Positions 1-5,143 of a DNA stretch of 6,220 nucleotides are shown here, in pieces. The translations under genes and the position numbers were made by a program. Source of the stretch: Gemmatimonadota bacterium (lineage in GTDB: Bacteria > Gemmatimonadota > Gemmatimonadetes > Longimicrobiales > Gaopeijiaceae); assembly GCA_024638395.1 (NCBI GenBank), contig JAHEKK010000204.1:1-6220 (forward strand). The letters are read 5' to 3'. Positions within the stretch are counted from its first letter, which is position 1; each line of letters opens with the position of its first letter. Below the pieces are notes generated by a model. It was not told the DNA's origin and searched no databases. It saw only the letters and a program-made list of their open reading frames with translations.

Positions 1-134
1 TCCACAAGCATCGCCAGGGCCATCACGCCGGTGAGAGCGTAGCAGATGAGAGCGCCGGCGAGGAGGAACGGGGCCCGTCGCCCCTTCCCCCGACTGTGGA
101 CGGTGCGCTCTGCTTCGTAGTGGGATGCCTTCAT
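1..134 (-). CDS. Small membrane protein, N-terminal part (runs off the left edge)
   Basis: An ATG at 134-132 opens a frame that stays open to the window edge (44 complete codons). It begins MKASHYEAER, followed by a basic stretch (HSRGKGRR, residues 13-20), then one hydrophobic helix at about residues 22-44 (starting APFLLAGALICYAL). This predicts a cytoplasmic N-terminus and one membrane span by the positive-inside rule. A purine-rich GGAAGGGAAG lies a few bases upstream and is a good ribosome binding site. It is the third gene in a minus-strand run with the two tiny membrane-protein genes at 274-566, separated from them by about 140 bases that hold an inverted repeat. I do not recognise the family. 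A small or accessory subunit of a membrane enzyme or transporter is a guess from context only. The 3' end is not in the window. Confidence 0.6.
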   Translation of the reverse strand, partial: MKASHYEAERTVHSRGKGRRAPFLLAGALICYALTGVMALAMLV

Positions 135-214
135 GGTCCTGCTTCCCTTCCTGAGGATCGTGTCGCTCGAAATCACCCCCAGAGACGACGGAAGGAAGGG
201 GAGTTGCACAGAGG

Positions 215-241
215 CCGCAGGGATGAACCTCCACCCTGCGG
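215..241 (-). other. Perfect 8-bp inverted repeat (stem-loop) between two small genes
   Basis: CCGCAGGG at 215-222 and CCCTGCGG at 234-241 are perfect inverted copies separated by 11 bases. On the minus transcript this gives a strong GC stem 32 bases after the 274-384 gene and about 80 bases before the start at 134. No T-run follows it in either direction, so it is not a standard intrinsic terminator. It could be a partial terminator, an RNA processing or stability element, or a protein site. Confidence 0.4.
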
Positions 242-273
242 TCGGCGCGTCGCTTGCCAGATTGCGGATGGCG

Positions 274-384
274 TTAGTCGGACGACCCGGCCTCGTGGAA
301 CGTGAGGAGTAGCCCCACGGCCACGATGAGGAACACCACCGCGCCGACGATGCCGATGAGGGTATCCAAAGGGAGCGCCGACAT
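274..384 (-). CDS. Single-span small membrane protein, 36 aa
   Basis: The protein is a short peptide (MSALPLDTLIG...) with one hydrophobic helix at about residues 7-28 and an acidic tail (HEAGSSD). Two adjacent ATG codons are available, at 387 and 384. AGAGG lies only 2 bases before the first and 5 before the second, so I chose 384 (36 aa); starting at 387 gives 37 aa. The start overlaps the stop of the 60-aa gene upstream (TGATG, or ATGA with the earlier ATG), a sign of translational coupling. The size and layout resemble single-helix accessory subunits of respiratory or transport complexes, such as subunit IIa of ba3-type oxidases. Nothing in the sequence proves this. Confidence 0.6.
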   Translation of the reverse strand: MSALPLDTLIGIVGAVVFLIVAVGLLLTFHEAGSSD

Positions 385-566
385 CATGACCTCTGGACGG
401 CCGCTGCGAGGGAGAGGATCGAGGGCACCCAGATCCCTACGAAGATGCCCGCCTCCTTGTCGACGAAAAACCACAGGAAGACCGAGAACAGAAAAGAGAT
501 GGCGGCGCCCGCGAAGAACCAGTTGACGGGGTTCCGCCGGGGCACTCGGGGTTCAGCAGTATTCAT
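384..566 (-). CDS. Two-span small membrane protein, 60 aa
   Basis: An ATG at 566-564 starts a 60-aa protein. A basic N-terminus with PRRNP (residues 9-13) leads into helix 1 at about 15-34 (WFFAGAAISFLFSVFLWFF). A short polar turn, VDKEAG (35-40), leads into helix 2 at about 41-57 (IFVGIWVPSILSLAAAV). This helical-hairpin layout with 'F-V-G-x-W-V-P-S-I-L' resembles small uncharacterised membrane proteins I associate with several phyla, but I cannot attach a role. The ribosome binding site is weak (GGAA about 7 bases upstream). A candidate promoter (618-646) and overlapping palindromes (573-597) lie upstream, so this is probably the first gene of the small-protein run. Its stop overlaps the next start. 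Confidence 0.7.
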   Translation of the reverse strand: MNTAEPRVPRRNPVNWFFAGAAISFLFSVFLWFFVDKEAGIFVGIWVPSILSLAAAVQRS

Positions 567-572
567 GAGGCG

Positions 573-597
573 ATTCCGTTGAGGAATTGTTGAACAA
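573..597. promoter_or_regulatory. Two overlapping palindromes in the leader of the 60-aa gene
   Basis: ATTCC-GTTGA-GGAAT (573-587) and TTGTT-G-AACAA (587-597) are perfect inverted repeats sharing one base. They lie between the candidate promoter and the ATG of the 60-aa gene, where an operator or leader RNA hairpin would act. The heptamer TTGAACA recurs at 666-672, on the other side of the promoter. No known regulator is recognised. Confidence 0.3.
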
Positions 598-617
598 AAA
601 CTCCGCAGTCTCCCTGC

Positions 618-646
618 AAGATTTCATGGTGTTCAGGGAATGTCAA
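618..646 (-). promoter_or_regulatory. Candidate sigma70-type promoter for the small membrane-protein genes
   Basis: On the minus strand, a perfect TTGACA (646-641) is followed 17 bases later by AATCTT (623-618), a poor -10 (3 of 6). It lies in a clearly AT-rich island upstream of the start at 566 and would give a leader of about 45 bases. The -35 and spacing are good; the -10 is the weak point. Confidence 0.35.
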
Positions 647-1035
647 TAATTGTTTAAGAAAATCATTGAACAGCTATGTGCTCCCGAGGACCCGAGGAGC
701 TTGATGTGGGGGTCGGCCAGATGCCCTCGACCCATTCGGTGAGGGACCTGGACCGGGACAAGAAAGCCGAATCCCGGAGCAGGGGCCAGCGGTGACGCGA
801 GTCGGGGCCCAGGGCGAAGGGCCGCTGGGAGGAGGGGGACGCCTGCGGCACCGACTCGCCTCAACATACGTGTCGGAGCGGCTGACGCGAATTGGGGTGG
901 TGGCTCAGGGGAGGGTGGAGACAGGGCCCGGAGGCCCCGCTCGTCCATGGGGTGTGCGGCCAGCCACGACATGCCCTCTGGTCGAGGGCGAAACCGGTCG
1001 TCGACTTCGACGCCCGTCTTTCACCTGTCGGCCGG

Positions 1036-1074
1036 GTAGGGGGCTGAGGCTTCGCGCCCCGAGTACCCTCCTAC
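1036..1074 (-). terminator. Possible stem-loop overlapping the pilW stop codon
   Basis: GTAGG-GGG (1036-1043) can pair with CCC-T-CCTAC (1066-1074), an 8-bp stem with one bulged base. GGGGC...GCCCC inside the loop is an alternative pairing. The stem includes the TAG stop of the pilW-like gene. It sits where a terminator for the pilin operon would be, but there is no T-run on the minus strand after it, so factor-independent termination is doubtful. Confidence 0.2.
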
Positions 1075-2009
1075 CTGTTTCGCTCGTACGTCAGGTTCCG
1101 GGGGGTGAATCGCCACTCGAAGTCCCGCGTGAATCGCTGTCCTTCGTCGACGCGCACGTCGATGACGTCGGCGCCGATCTCGGCCGTGATCCGCACGCCC
1201 AGGAGATCGTCGTAGTCGTTGGTGATGTCGCTGTCCACGACATTGATCTCGTCGGCTTCATCCCCGTCCGCGAAGATCACCCGGACGTCCCACTGGAAGA
1301 TCCCGTCAGCGATGGGTTGGCCGTTGGGCGCTCCCGAGGCGGTGAGACCCTCGGCCCGGTACAGCGTCGTGCCGTTCACGTAGTAGATCACGGGGGCCAG
1401 CTTCTGGACGTATGTGGAAAACCGGTCCAGGACCAGGCCGCCGGACAAGCCGGCCGGGAGGTGCATGAGCGTGGAGAAGTTGCTCCAATCCACGGTGAAG
1501 GCCGTATCCCCCACGGCCTGCATGTCCTCTACCCACAGGAGCCTTCGAGCGTCGTTCACCTGAATCCGCAGCAGATCCCCGACGGCGATGTCCGCGGTGC
1601 TGTCGGGCGCGAGCATGAGATCGACACATCGGGCGCCGCAGGTCCCTCCGGGCGGCAGGGGGTTGGGACCCGTGTCCGGCACGTTGAGGCCGTGGGCGAA
1701 CGCTTCATTGGGGGTGTACGGCACGCTGAGGATCATCACGGTGTCACCCGAGACCATCAGCGATCCAAACTCCACCGTGCTTGCCAGCCCCACGCCCGTG
1801 TAGGAGAAGTCCCGTTCAAGCGCCATCGACACGAACCGTGCGTCGCGGAAGGTGTCCTCCCGGAGGGCGTTCGTTTCGATATCGCGCCACGTGGTCTGTG
1901 CGAAGGCGAGCGTGCCGCCCAGGACGACAAGGCCCACCACCATCGAGACAAGGAGCTCGATCATGGTGAACCCGCTTCTGGAACGGACTGATTGGTCTAG
2001 GGGCTTCAC
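1071..2009 (-). CDS. pilW: PilW-like minor type IV pilin
   Basis: A 312-aa minor pilin, the last gene of the operon. The leader MKPLDQSVRSRSG (1-13) ends in Gly and is followed by FTMIELLVSMVVGLVVL. Phe14 would be residue +1 after prepilin peptidase (PilD) cleavage and N-methylation, and Glu18 is the conserved Glu+5. The hydrophobic helix (14-37) anchors it in the inner membrane before assembly. 'ALERDFSYTGVG' (63-74) fits the PilW pattern of L-x-x-D followed by a Gly-rich turn. The beta-rich C-terminal domain has only two cysteines (Cys124 and Cys128, in TCGARC), a possible small disulfide loop, and ends FTPRNLTYERNR. The start is GTG at 2009-2007, with GAGGTGG four bases upstream overlapping the TGA of the pilV-like gene, so translation is probably coupled. 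PilW proteins act with PilV, PilX and FimU/FimT to prime pilus assembly. A GspJ-type pseudopilin is the alternative, but the length and neighbours favour PilW. Confidence 0.85.
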   Translation of the reverse strand: MKPLDQSVRSRSGFTMIELLVSMVVGLVVLGGTLAFAQTTWRDIETNALREDTFRDARFVSMALERDFSYTGVGLASTVEFGSLMVSGDTVMILSVPYTPNEAFAHGLNVPDTGPNPLPPGGTCGARCVDLMLAPDSTADIAVGDLLRIQVNDARRLLWVEDMQAVGDTAFTVDWSNFSTLMHLPAGLSGGLVLDRFSTYVQKLAPVIYYVNGTTLYRAEGLTASGAPNGQPIADGIFQWDVRVIFADGDEADEINVVDSDITNDYDDLLGVRITAEIGADVIDVRVDEGQRFTRDFEWRFTPRNLTYERNR

Positions 2010-2013
2010 GGTG

Positions 2014-2020
2014 CCACCTC
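2014..2020 (-). promoter_or_regulatory. Ribosome binding site for pilW, overlapping the pilV stop
   Basis: GAGGTGG (2020-2014) lies 4 bases before the GTG start at 2009 and shares bases with the TGA stop at 2021-2019. It supports the GTG start and couples the two genes. Confidence 0.65.
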
Positions 2021-2402
2021 AGTTGAACGTGGTGGTGTAGATGATGTTCTCCATGACGACCGGCACTTCGGACTGGGGGTATTTGATCACCACCTTCACG
2101 CGAGTGAGGTTGGCCGCAAGGGAGTCGATCTCCAGGGCTCTCGAGAAGACGGCCATGGAGTCCGAATCTCCCCACTCGTTGATGGCGAGTGCAGACTCAT
2201 CCGCCAGTGTGGACGGGTCCCGAGTCTTGATCTCCTCCATGTAGCTCTTGGCCAGGGACGCAGCCGTCGTCCGGAGTGATGCCCGGGTCTGGGCATTGAC
2301 CGAAACGAGGCTTAGCTGTGCCAGGGCGAAGACGGCCACGGCCAGGAGTGTCAGGGCCACGGCCAACTCTATGATGGTGAATCCAGCCTCTTTCTGCTTC
2401 AT
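2019..2402 (-). CDS. pilV: PilV-like minor type IV pilin
   Basis: A 127-aa minor pilin. It has a very short basic leader, MKQKEAG (1-7), then FTIIELAVALTLLAVAVFAL: Phe8 is +1, Glu12 is Glu+5, and the helix spans about 8-30. The segment after the helix, with 'SLAKSYMEEIKTRDP' (48-62), matches the PilV/GspI pattern (A-x-x-L-A-x-x-x-x-E) in which a helix leads into the globular domain. The ATG at 2402-2400 overlaps the TGA of the upstream fimT-like gene in an ATGA arrangement, so translation is probably coupled and no separate ribosome binding site is needed. The protein has no cysteines, which is unusual for Pseudomonas-type PilV but common in other phyla. The expected role is as a minor subunit of the initiation/tip complex with PilW, PilX and FimT. 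GspI of a type II secretion system is the main alternative and cannot be excluded by sequence alone. Confidence 0.8.
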   Translation of the reverse strand: MKQKEAGFTIIELAVALTLLAVAVFALAQLSLVSVNAQTRASLRTTAASLAKSYMEEIKTRDPSTLADESALAINEWGDSDSMAVFSRALEIDSLAANLTRVKVVIKYPQSEVPVVMENIIYTTTFN

Positions 2403-2995
2403 CGCCAGGTCCCTCCATGATTCACCACGTAGTCGGCCGAGCCGGAGGGGCGTAGGCGAATGGCCGCCACGGCCTCGGGGGCGTTCATGTGGTGCACGTA
2501 GATGTAGCCGGTGGTGCCCAGGGGAATCGGGATGCCCCGGGAGTCGAAGGTGATTCGGCTTCCTGTGAACGTCACGGCACCGGAGCCCCCGTCTCCGGGT
2601 GCTCCTGACATCATCCCCCGGCCGAAGCGGATCTCGTCATTCAGGTAGGTCCAGCGGGATCCCAGAAAGGCAGCCATCTCGGCGGCATCTTCCGAGAATG
2701 CGCCGTCGCGGTCGTCGTCCAGGTAGCTGGCGTACCGGTTTCCGGACACGTCGAAGACCATGCGAACCCGCTTTCGGGTCGACTGCGCCCGGGTTCGCGC
2801 CAGTTCGATGCTGCGCACGAACTGCTGCGCCACCCACTCGGCTCGCTTCTCCGGGGGCGTGGTCAGACGGGGGAGCGCCATCCCCAGTCCGAGTGAGATC
2901 AGGATCAGGACGACGCTCAGCTCCAGGATCGTGAACCCGCTTCTCGGGTTCACCGACGGTTGGATGGCTTGGCGGCGTCGCTTGTCAGTGGACAT
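2399..2995 (-). CDS. fimT: FimT/GspH-like minor type IV pilin
   Basis: A minor pilin of the GspH/FimT family, 198 aa from the chosen start. Leader residues 1-20 (MSTDKRRRQAIQPSVNPRSG) are basic and end in Gly. Phe21 is +1 and Glu25 is Glu+5 in FTILELSVVLILISLGLG. The family's usual 'A..fv.sie.aR.rA...' helix is visible as VAQQFVRSIELARTRA (55-70). An acidic loop, YLDDDRDGAFSED (91-103), resembles the Asp/Gly-rich turn common in FimT and could bind calcium. The C-terminal part, with SRGIPIP (152-158) and GYIYVH (163-168), fits the GspH beta-sheet. The frame also offers GTG at 3031 and ATG at 3019, but neither has a Shine-Dalgarno. The ATG at 2995 has GGAAG 7 bases upstream. It follows the PilX-like gene by about 40 bases and overlaps the pilV-like gene by 4. 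FimT subunits sit in the tip complex and in some species bind DNA. Confidence 0.8.
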   Translation of the reverse strand: MSTDKRRRQAIQPSVNPRSGFTILELSVVLILISLGLGMALPRLTTPPEKRAEWVAQQFVRSIELARTRAQSTRKRVRMVFDVSGNRYASYLDDDRDGAFSEDAAEMAAFLGSRWTYLNDEIRFGRGMMSGAPGDGGSGAVTFTGSRITFDSRGIPIPLGTTGYIYVHHMNAPEAVAAIRLRPSGSADYVVNHGGTWR

Positions 2996-3002
2996 CGCAG
3001 GT

Positions 3003-3007
3003 CTTCC
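3003..3007 (-). promoter_or_regulatory. Ribosome binding site deciding the fimT start
   Basis: GGAAG (3007-3003) is 7 bases before the ATG at 2995. The two earlier in-frame starts (GTG 3031, ATG 3019) lack any purine-rich site at proper distance, which is why the shorter protein was chosen. Confidence 0.5.
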
Positions 3008-3034
3008 GGTCGCTCGCATGGTGGACGTCACGGC

Positions 3035-4783
3035 CTAGTAGTGGGGAGCGGGACGGAACGCGGTACGGAGCACGAAGCCAACGACGGGGGTACCCGGCGG
3101 GAGATTTGCGGGATCGCGGAACCGCGTGTCGAAGGACCAGTTCCGCCCCGGGGCCTGATAGATCGGGGCTCCGTAGACCCAGGCGCCCACGCTGTATTGG
3201 CTGGTGAAGAGCGACACGAGGGAGCCCTTGTAGGTCATCGTGTCACCGCTCCAGCTCTCGAGGAAGCGAGGGAAGTTCTCCAGCCCGCCTCCGTAGTTGC
3301 CGCCGAGACATCCAAGGATCTCGTGGTCGCACAGAGTGGCCGAGTGCCCGACGAGGGCCGCGGCGTTGATCTCGGTGTCGGACGCCCCGTCCAGGCTACC
3401 CAGGATGTCGTCGTTGTCGCTGTCGCTCCAGCTGTTGGAGAGCCACGTCATGGCGTCGCCGGCAACGGCCGCGGGCTTCCAGTCGGTGGTGTTGTAGTCC
3501 CCTTGGATGTAGAGGCCCCGGTCCGTCGCCACGGTCAGGGCATTGGGGAGCTCGTCTCCGTCTACCAGGCGTACGACGGGAAACCCTCCGTCCCCGCTCG
3601 GATCGTTGGACGGATCGATCGTGCCGGTGAAGGTGACGTAGATGATGTTGGTCGTGCGGGAGGCCGGGGCGTCGTCCACCCAGTCGGCGAGCTTGTTGAT
3701 GTCGATGTTGAAGACGTCTGCCCAGCGGCCTTCCCGGTCCTCGAAGAAGGCTTCGTATTCCATATCGAAGAAGTCATCGCAGTCACCCGACGAGGGCGAG
3801 GCTAGCCCGCTGCTCCGAGTGACCGTCATTTCATCGCAGGTTGAGCCGGTCCCGCTCAAGTCGAACTCGATGTAGAAGTCGGCCTTCCAGGCGAACTTGG
3901 CCCTGCGCTCCATGGCCCCATCGGACACTTCCCTGGGCCGGATCACCTCGATGGGTGGCACGCCCGGGGGAAGGGGAACGTTGAGGGAGTCCACTCCATA
4001 GGCATCCGTCTTGACCCGGTTGTCGAACTGGGTGTTGCTCTGATTCCGGAAATCGGCCGCCGCGGGGAGGCTGCGGCTATCGAAGTTGAGCTGCACGTCG
4101 TTACCCCCCGCGTCGTGAACGTAAACGCCGGACATCACGCTGTGGCTGTCCTTCCGGTCGTGGAACAGCTTGTTGGGGGTGGTGATGACGTCCTCGTACC
4201 AGGCGTTGTTGGAGCTCAGGTACAAGTTTCCGTTGGTGTGGACCCACCCTGCGAAGGTCATCGGCGGCCCGTTGTGGATCTCCAGGTCCTTCTCGTAGAA
4301 CACGCCGAACTGGAAGATCGGAATCGCCTGTGCGTTGACCGTGATGATGGAGGCGTTGGAGTTGCCGATGGGGTCACTGGCCTCCGAGTAGATGGCCAGG
4401 GACTGATTCAAGGAATACAGACCGGAAAAGTGGCCGTCGGTGATGGTCCTCACCGATACCCCACCAACCGGCGTGACGATGAAGTTGTCGAAGCTGAATC
4501 CGTCGATCACGGGCGGATGGATCGAATCCAGCTCCGCCTGCGTGACGGCTCCGTCTTCAAGAGCCGTCTCCAGCTGCGCCATGGCGACTTCAGCGCCGGC
4601 CTCCGCCGCGTAGAAGGCTCGGGAGCTCTGATACTCCATGGTCGACGCGCGTGTCGAGATCAGGGCGCCGTCGGCGACCGCGAAGATAAGGGCCGACATC
4701 AGGACCAGCACCGCCAGCGTCGCCGCCAGGGCGAAGCCGCCTTCGTCGGCCTGGACCGGGGTTCTACGATCCTGGGGTTGCAC
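3035..4783 (-). CDS. PilX-like minor pilin with very large C-terminal ectodomain
   Basis: First gene of the pilin operon, 582 aa from the GTG at 4783. The leader VQPQDRRTPVQADEGG (1-16; V read as Met) is followed by FALAATLAVLVLMSALIFAV, a class III-like signal with Phe17 as +1 but Ala21 instead of Glu at +5, as in PilX/GspK-type subunits. 'SRAFYAAEAGAE' (54-65) is the typical PilX N-terminal segment. The remaining 500-odd residues are far longer than Pseudomonas PilX (under 200 aa). They include WVHTNGNLYLSS (180-191), GLYIQGDYN (423-431), PAAVAGDAMTWLSNSW (437-452), an Asp-rich loop DSDNDDILGSLD (454-465), GGLENFPRFLESW (499-511), NWSFDTRF (548-555) and LPPGTP (561-566). I associate these motifs with long PilX-type proteins of delta-proteobacterial and related lineages. 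Four cysteines (316, 335, 485, 492) could make two disulfides. The frame is open upstream to an ATG at 4894, but that start would lie upstream of the sigma54 element. The GTG has GGAG 9 bases upstream and gives a normal leader. It is probably the tip subunit and possibly the adhesive one. Confidence 0.8.
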   Translation of the reverse strand: MQPQDRRTPVQADEGGFALAATLAVLVLMSALIFAVADGALISTRASTMEYQSSRAFYAAEAGAEVAMAQLETALEDGAVTQAELDSIHPPVIDGFSFDNFIVTPVGGVSVRTITDGHFSGLYSLNQSLAIYSEASDPIGNSNASIITVNAQAIPIFQFGVFYEKDLEIHNGPPMTFAGWVHTNGNLYLSSNNAWYEDVITTPNKLFHDRKDSHSVMSGVYVHDAGGNDVQLNFDSRSLPAAADFRNQSNTQFDNRVKTDAYGVDSLNVPLPPGVPPIEVIRPREVSDGAMERRAKFAWKADFYIEFDLSGTGSTCDEMTVTRSSGLASPSSGDCDDFFDMEYEAFFEDREGRWADVFNIDINKLADWVDDAPASRTTNIIYVTFTGTIDPSNDPSGDGGFPVVRLVDGDELPNALTVATDRGLYIQGDYNTTDWKPAAVAGDAMTWLSNSWSDSDNDDILGSLDGASDTEINAAALVGHSATLCDHEILGCLGGNYGGGLENFPRFLESWSGDTMTYKGSLVSLFTSQYSVGAWVYGAPIYQAPGRNWSFDTRFRDPANLPPGTPVVGFVLRTAFRPAPHY

Positions 4784-4792
4784 AGTCCAACG

Positions 4793-4796
4793 CTCC
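4793..4796 (-). promoter_or_regulatory. Ribosome binding site supporting the GTG start of the PilX-like gene
   Basis: GGAG (4796-4793) lies 9 bases before GTG 4783. Together with the promoter at 4858-4873, it favours this start over the more distant ATG at 4894. Confidence 0.45.
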
Positions 4797-4857
4797 GGTT
4801 CGGATGGGTCACTACAAGAGTTTCGGCTGCCGCCGCGTTTGTCTGACACGGGTCGGG

Positions 4858-4873
4858 TGCAAGAGTTGTCCCA
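4858..4873 (-). promoter_or_regulatory. Sigma54 (RpoN) -24/-12 promoter of the minor pilin operon
   Basis: The minus strand reads TGGGACAACTCTTGCA, one mismatch from the RpoN consensus TGGCAC-N5-TTGCW. The invariant GG (-24) and GC (-12) are separated by exactly 10 bases. Transcription would begin near 4847, giving a leader of about 64 bases before the GTG start. RpoN with the activator PilR controls pilin genes in Pseudomonas and many other bacteria, so the location is biologically sensible. The regulator itself is not in the window. Confidence 0.6.
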
Positions 4874-5020
4874 CCTACGGTGCGTTCCGAACAACTGGTT
4901 AGGTCGTAATGACTTAGAGCCATTGCCCCTAGCCGGGCGACGGCTGCCGCCACCGCGAATCCGTCAAGCCTGCTGCCGGCTCCGTACCTTTTTTCCTTCA
5001 GGGTGTGAACTCCCTTTCCA

Positions 5021-5046
5021 CTTCTCGACGCAGACACCGTGAGAAG
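5021..5046. repeat. Imperfect inverted repeat upstream of the padR promoter
   Basis: CTTCTC-g-ACG (5021-5030) can pair with CGT-GAGAAG (5038-5046), a 9-bp stem with one bulge around a 7-base loop (CAGACAC). It lies between the two divergent promoters, about 55 bases upstream of the padR -35 and about 150 bases upstream of the sigma54 element. It could be a regulator (enhancer) site; it has no T-run, so it is not a terminator. Confidence 0.25.
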
Positions 5047-5100
5047 AAGGGGCGCACCCCTCAGGACCTGGGGGCAGAGCGCGGCTTTCCAGATCGAGTC

Positions 5101-5129
5101 TGGACACATAGAGACGAATCGCATATAGA
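5101..5129 (+). promoter_or_regulatory. Candidate padR promoter
   Basis: TGGACA (5101-5106, 5 of 6 to TTGACA), a 17-base spacer, then TATAGA (5124-5129, 4 of 6). It lies about 48 bases before the padR start. The -10 is embedded in the first of two GCATATAG repeats. The second repeat supplies TATAGT (5139-5144), which has a better -10 match but no -35 at the right distance. Confidence 0.45.
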
Positions 5130-5143
5130 TGATTTGCATATAG
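5121..5143 (+). promoter_or_regulatory. Direct repeat GCATATAG x2, possible PadR autoregulatory operator
   Basis: GCATATAG occurs at 5121-5128 and 5136-5143, with starts 15 bases apart (about one and a half helical turns). One copy overlaps the padR -10 and the other lies at the expected transcription start. PadR proteins commonly repress their own genes through AT-rich sites at the promoter, so this is a plausible operator. The copies are direct, not inverted, which is less typical. Confidence 0.35.

Larger units (their letters stand above)
567..1070. other. Intergenic stretch with no convincing gene
   Basis: This is about 500 bases between the end of the pilin operon and the small membrane-protein genes, all oriented minus. 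The first 100 bases are AT-rich and hold promoter-like and palindromic elements. The rest is GC-rich. It contains long open frames on both strands, such as 643-972 minus, but their products are Pro/Arg/Ser/Ala-rich with no recognisable domain or membrane pattern, as expected by chance in GC-rich DNA. Minor structure includes a tandem 8-bp repeat CCCGAGGA (683-698) and a short hairpin CGTCG-ACTT-CGACG (999-1012) without a T-run. It may be a decayed gene, but I see no evidence for which one. Confidence 0.5.

Noticed and set aside
643..972. 109-codon minus-strand open frame in the 567-1070 gap
   Set aside because: Pro-rich low-complexity product, no ribosome binding site, starts inside a GC-rich spacer, no domain seen.
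999..1012. Hairpin CGTCG-ACTT-CGACG as terminator of the pilin operon
   Set aside because: The stem is only 5 bp and no T-run follows on either strand.
1966..1979. 14-bp repeat GTGAACCCGCTTCT, second copy at 2931-2944
   Set aside because: Both copies encode the same prepilin cleavage segment (RSGFT) in two pilin genes. Shared protein motif explains it better than a DNA element.
792..1991. 399-codon open frame on the plus strand opposite the pilW-like gene
   Set aside because: It lies mostly antisense to a well-supported pilin gene. Its product is His/Arg/Gly/Asp-rich without domains, as expected for the complement of a GC-rich gene.
2960..3805. 281-codon plus-strand open frame opposite the PilX-like gene
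   Set aside because: Antisense shadow: valine/glycine-rich, without family motifs, while the minus strand has a clear pilin.
4115..4846. 243-codon plus-strand open frame opposite the start of the PilX-like gene
   Set aside because: Antisense shadow. The composition (Val, Asp, Gly, His) is that of a complemented Ala/Ser/Thr-rich gene.
4784..4894. N-terminal extension of the PilX-like protein to the ATG at 4894
   Set aside because: It would start upstream of the promoter element and give an atypical leader of over 50 residues. The GTG at 4783 has a ribosome binding site and a normal leader.
4804..4902. 32-codon plus-strand frame with four cysteines (C-x3-C and C-x2-C)
   Set aside because: No ribosome binding site, and it lies exactly over the sigma54 promoter and leader of the opposite pilin operon. 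The cysteine pattern is probably chance.
4989..4994. T6 run as an intrinsic terminator on the plus strand
   Set aside because: Only a 4-bp stem (AGCC/GGCT) with a long gap precedes it, and no plus-strand gene ends upstream.
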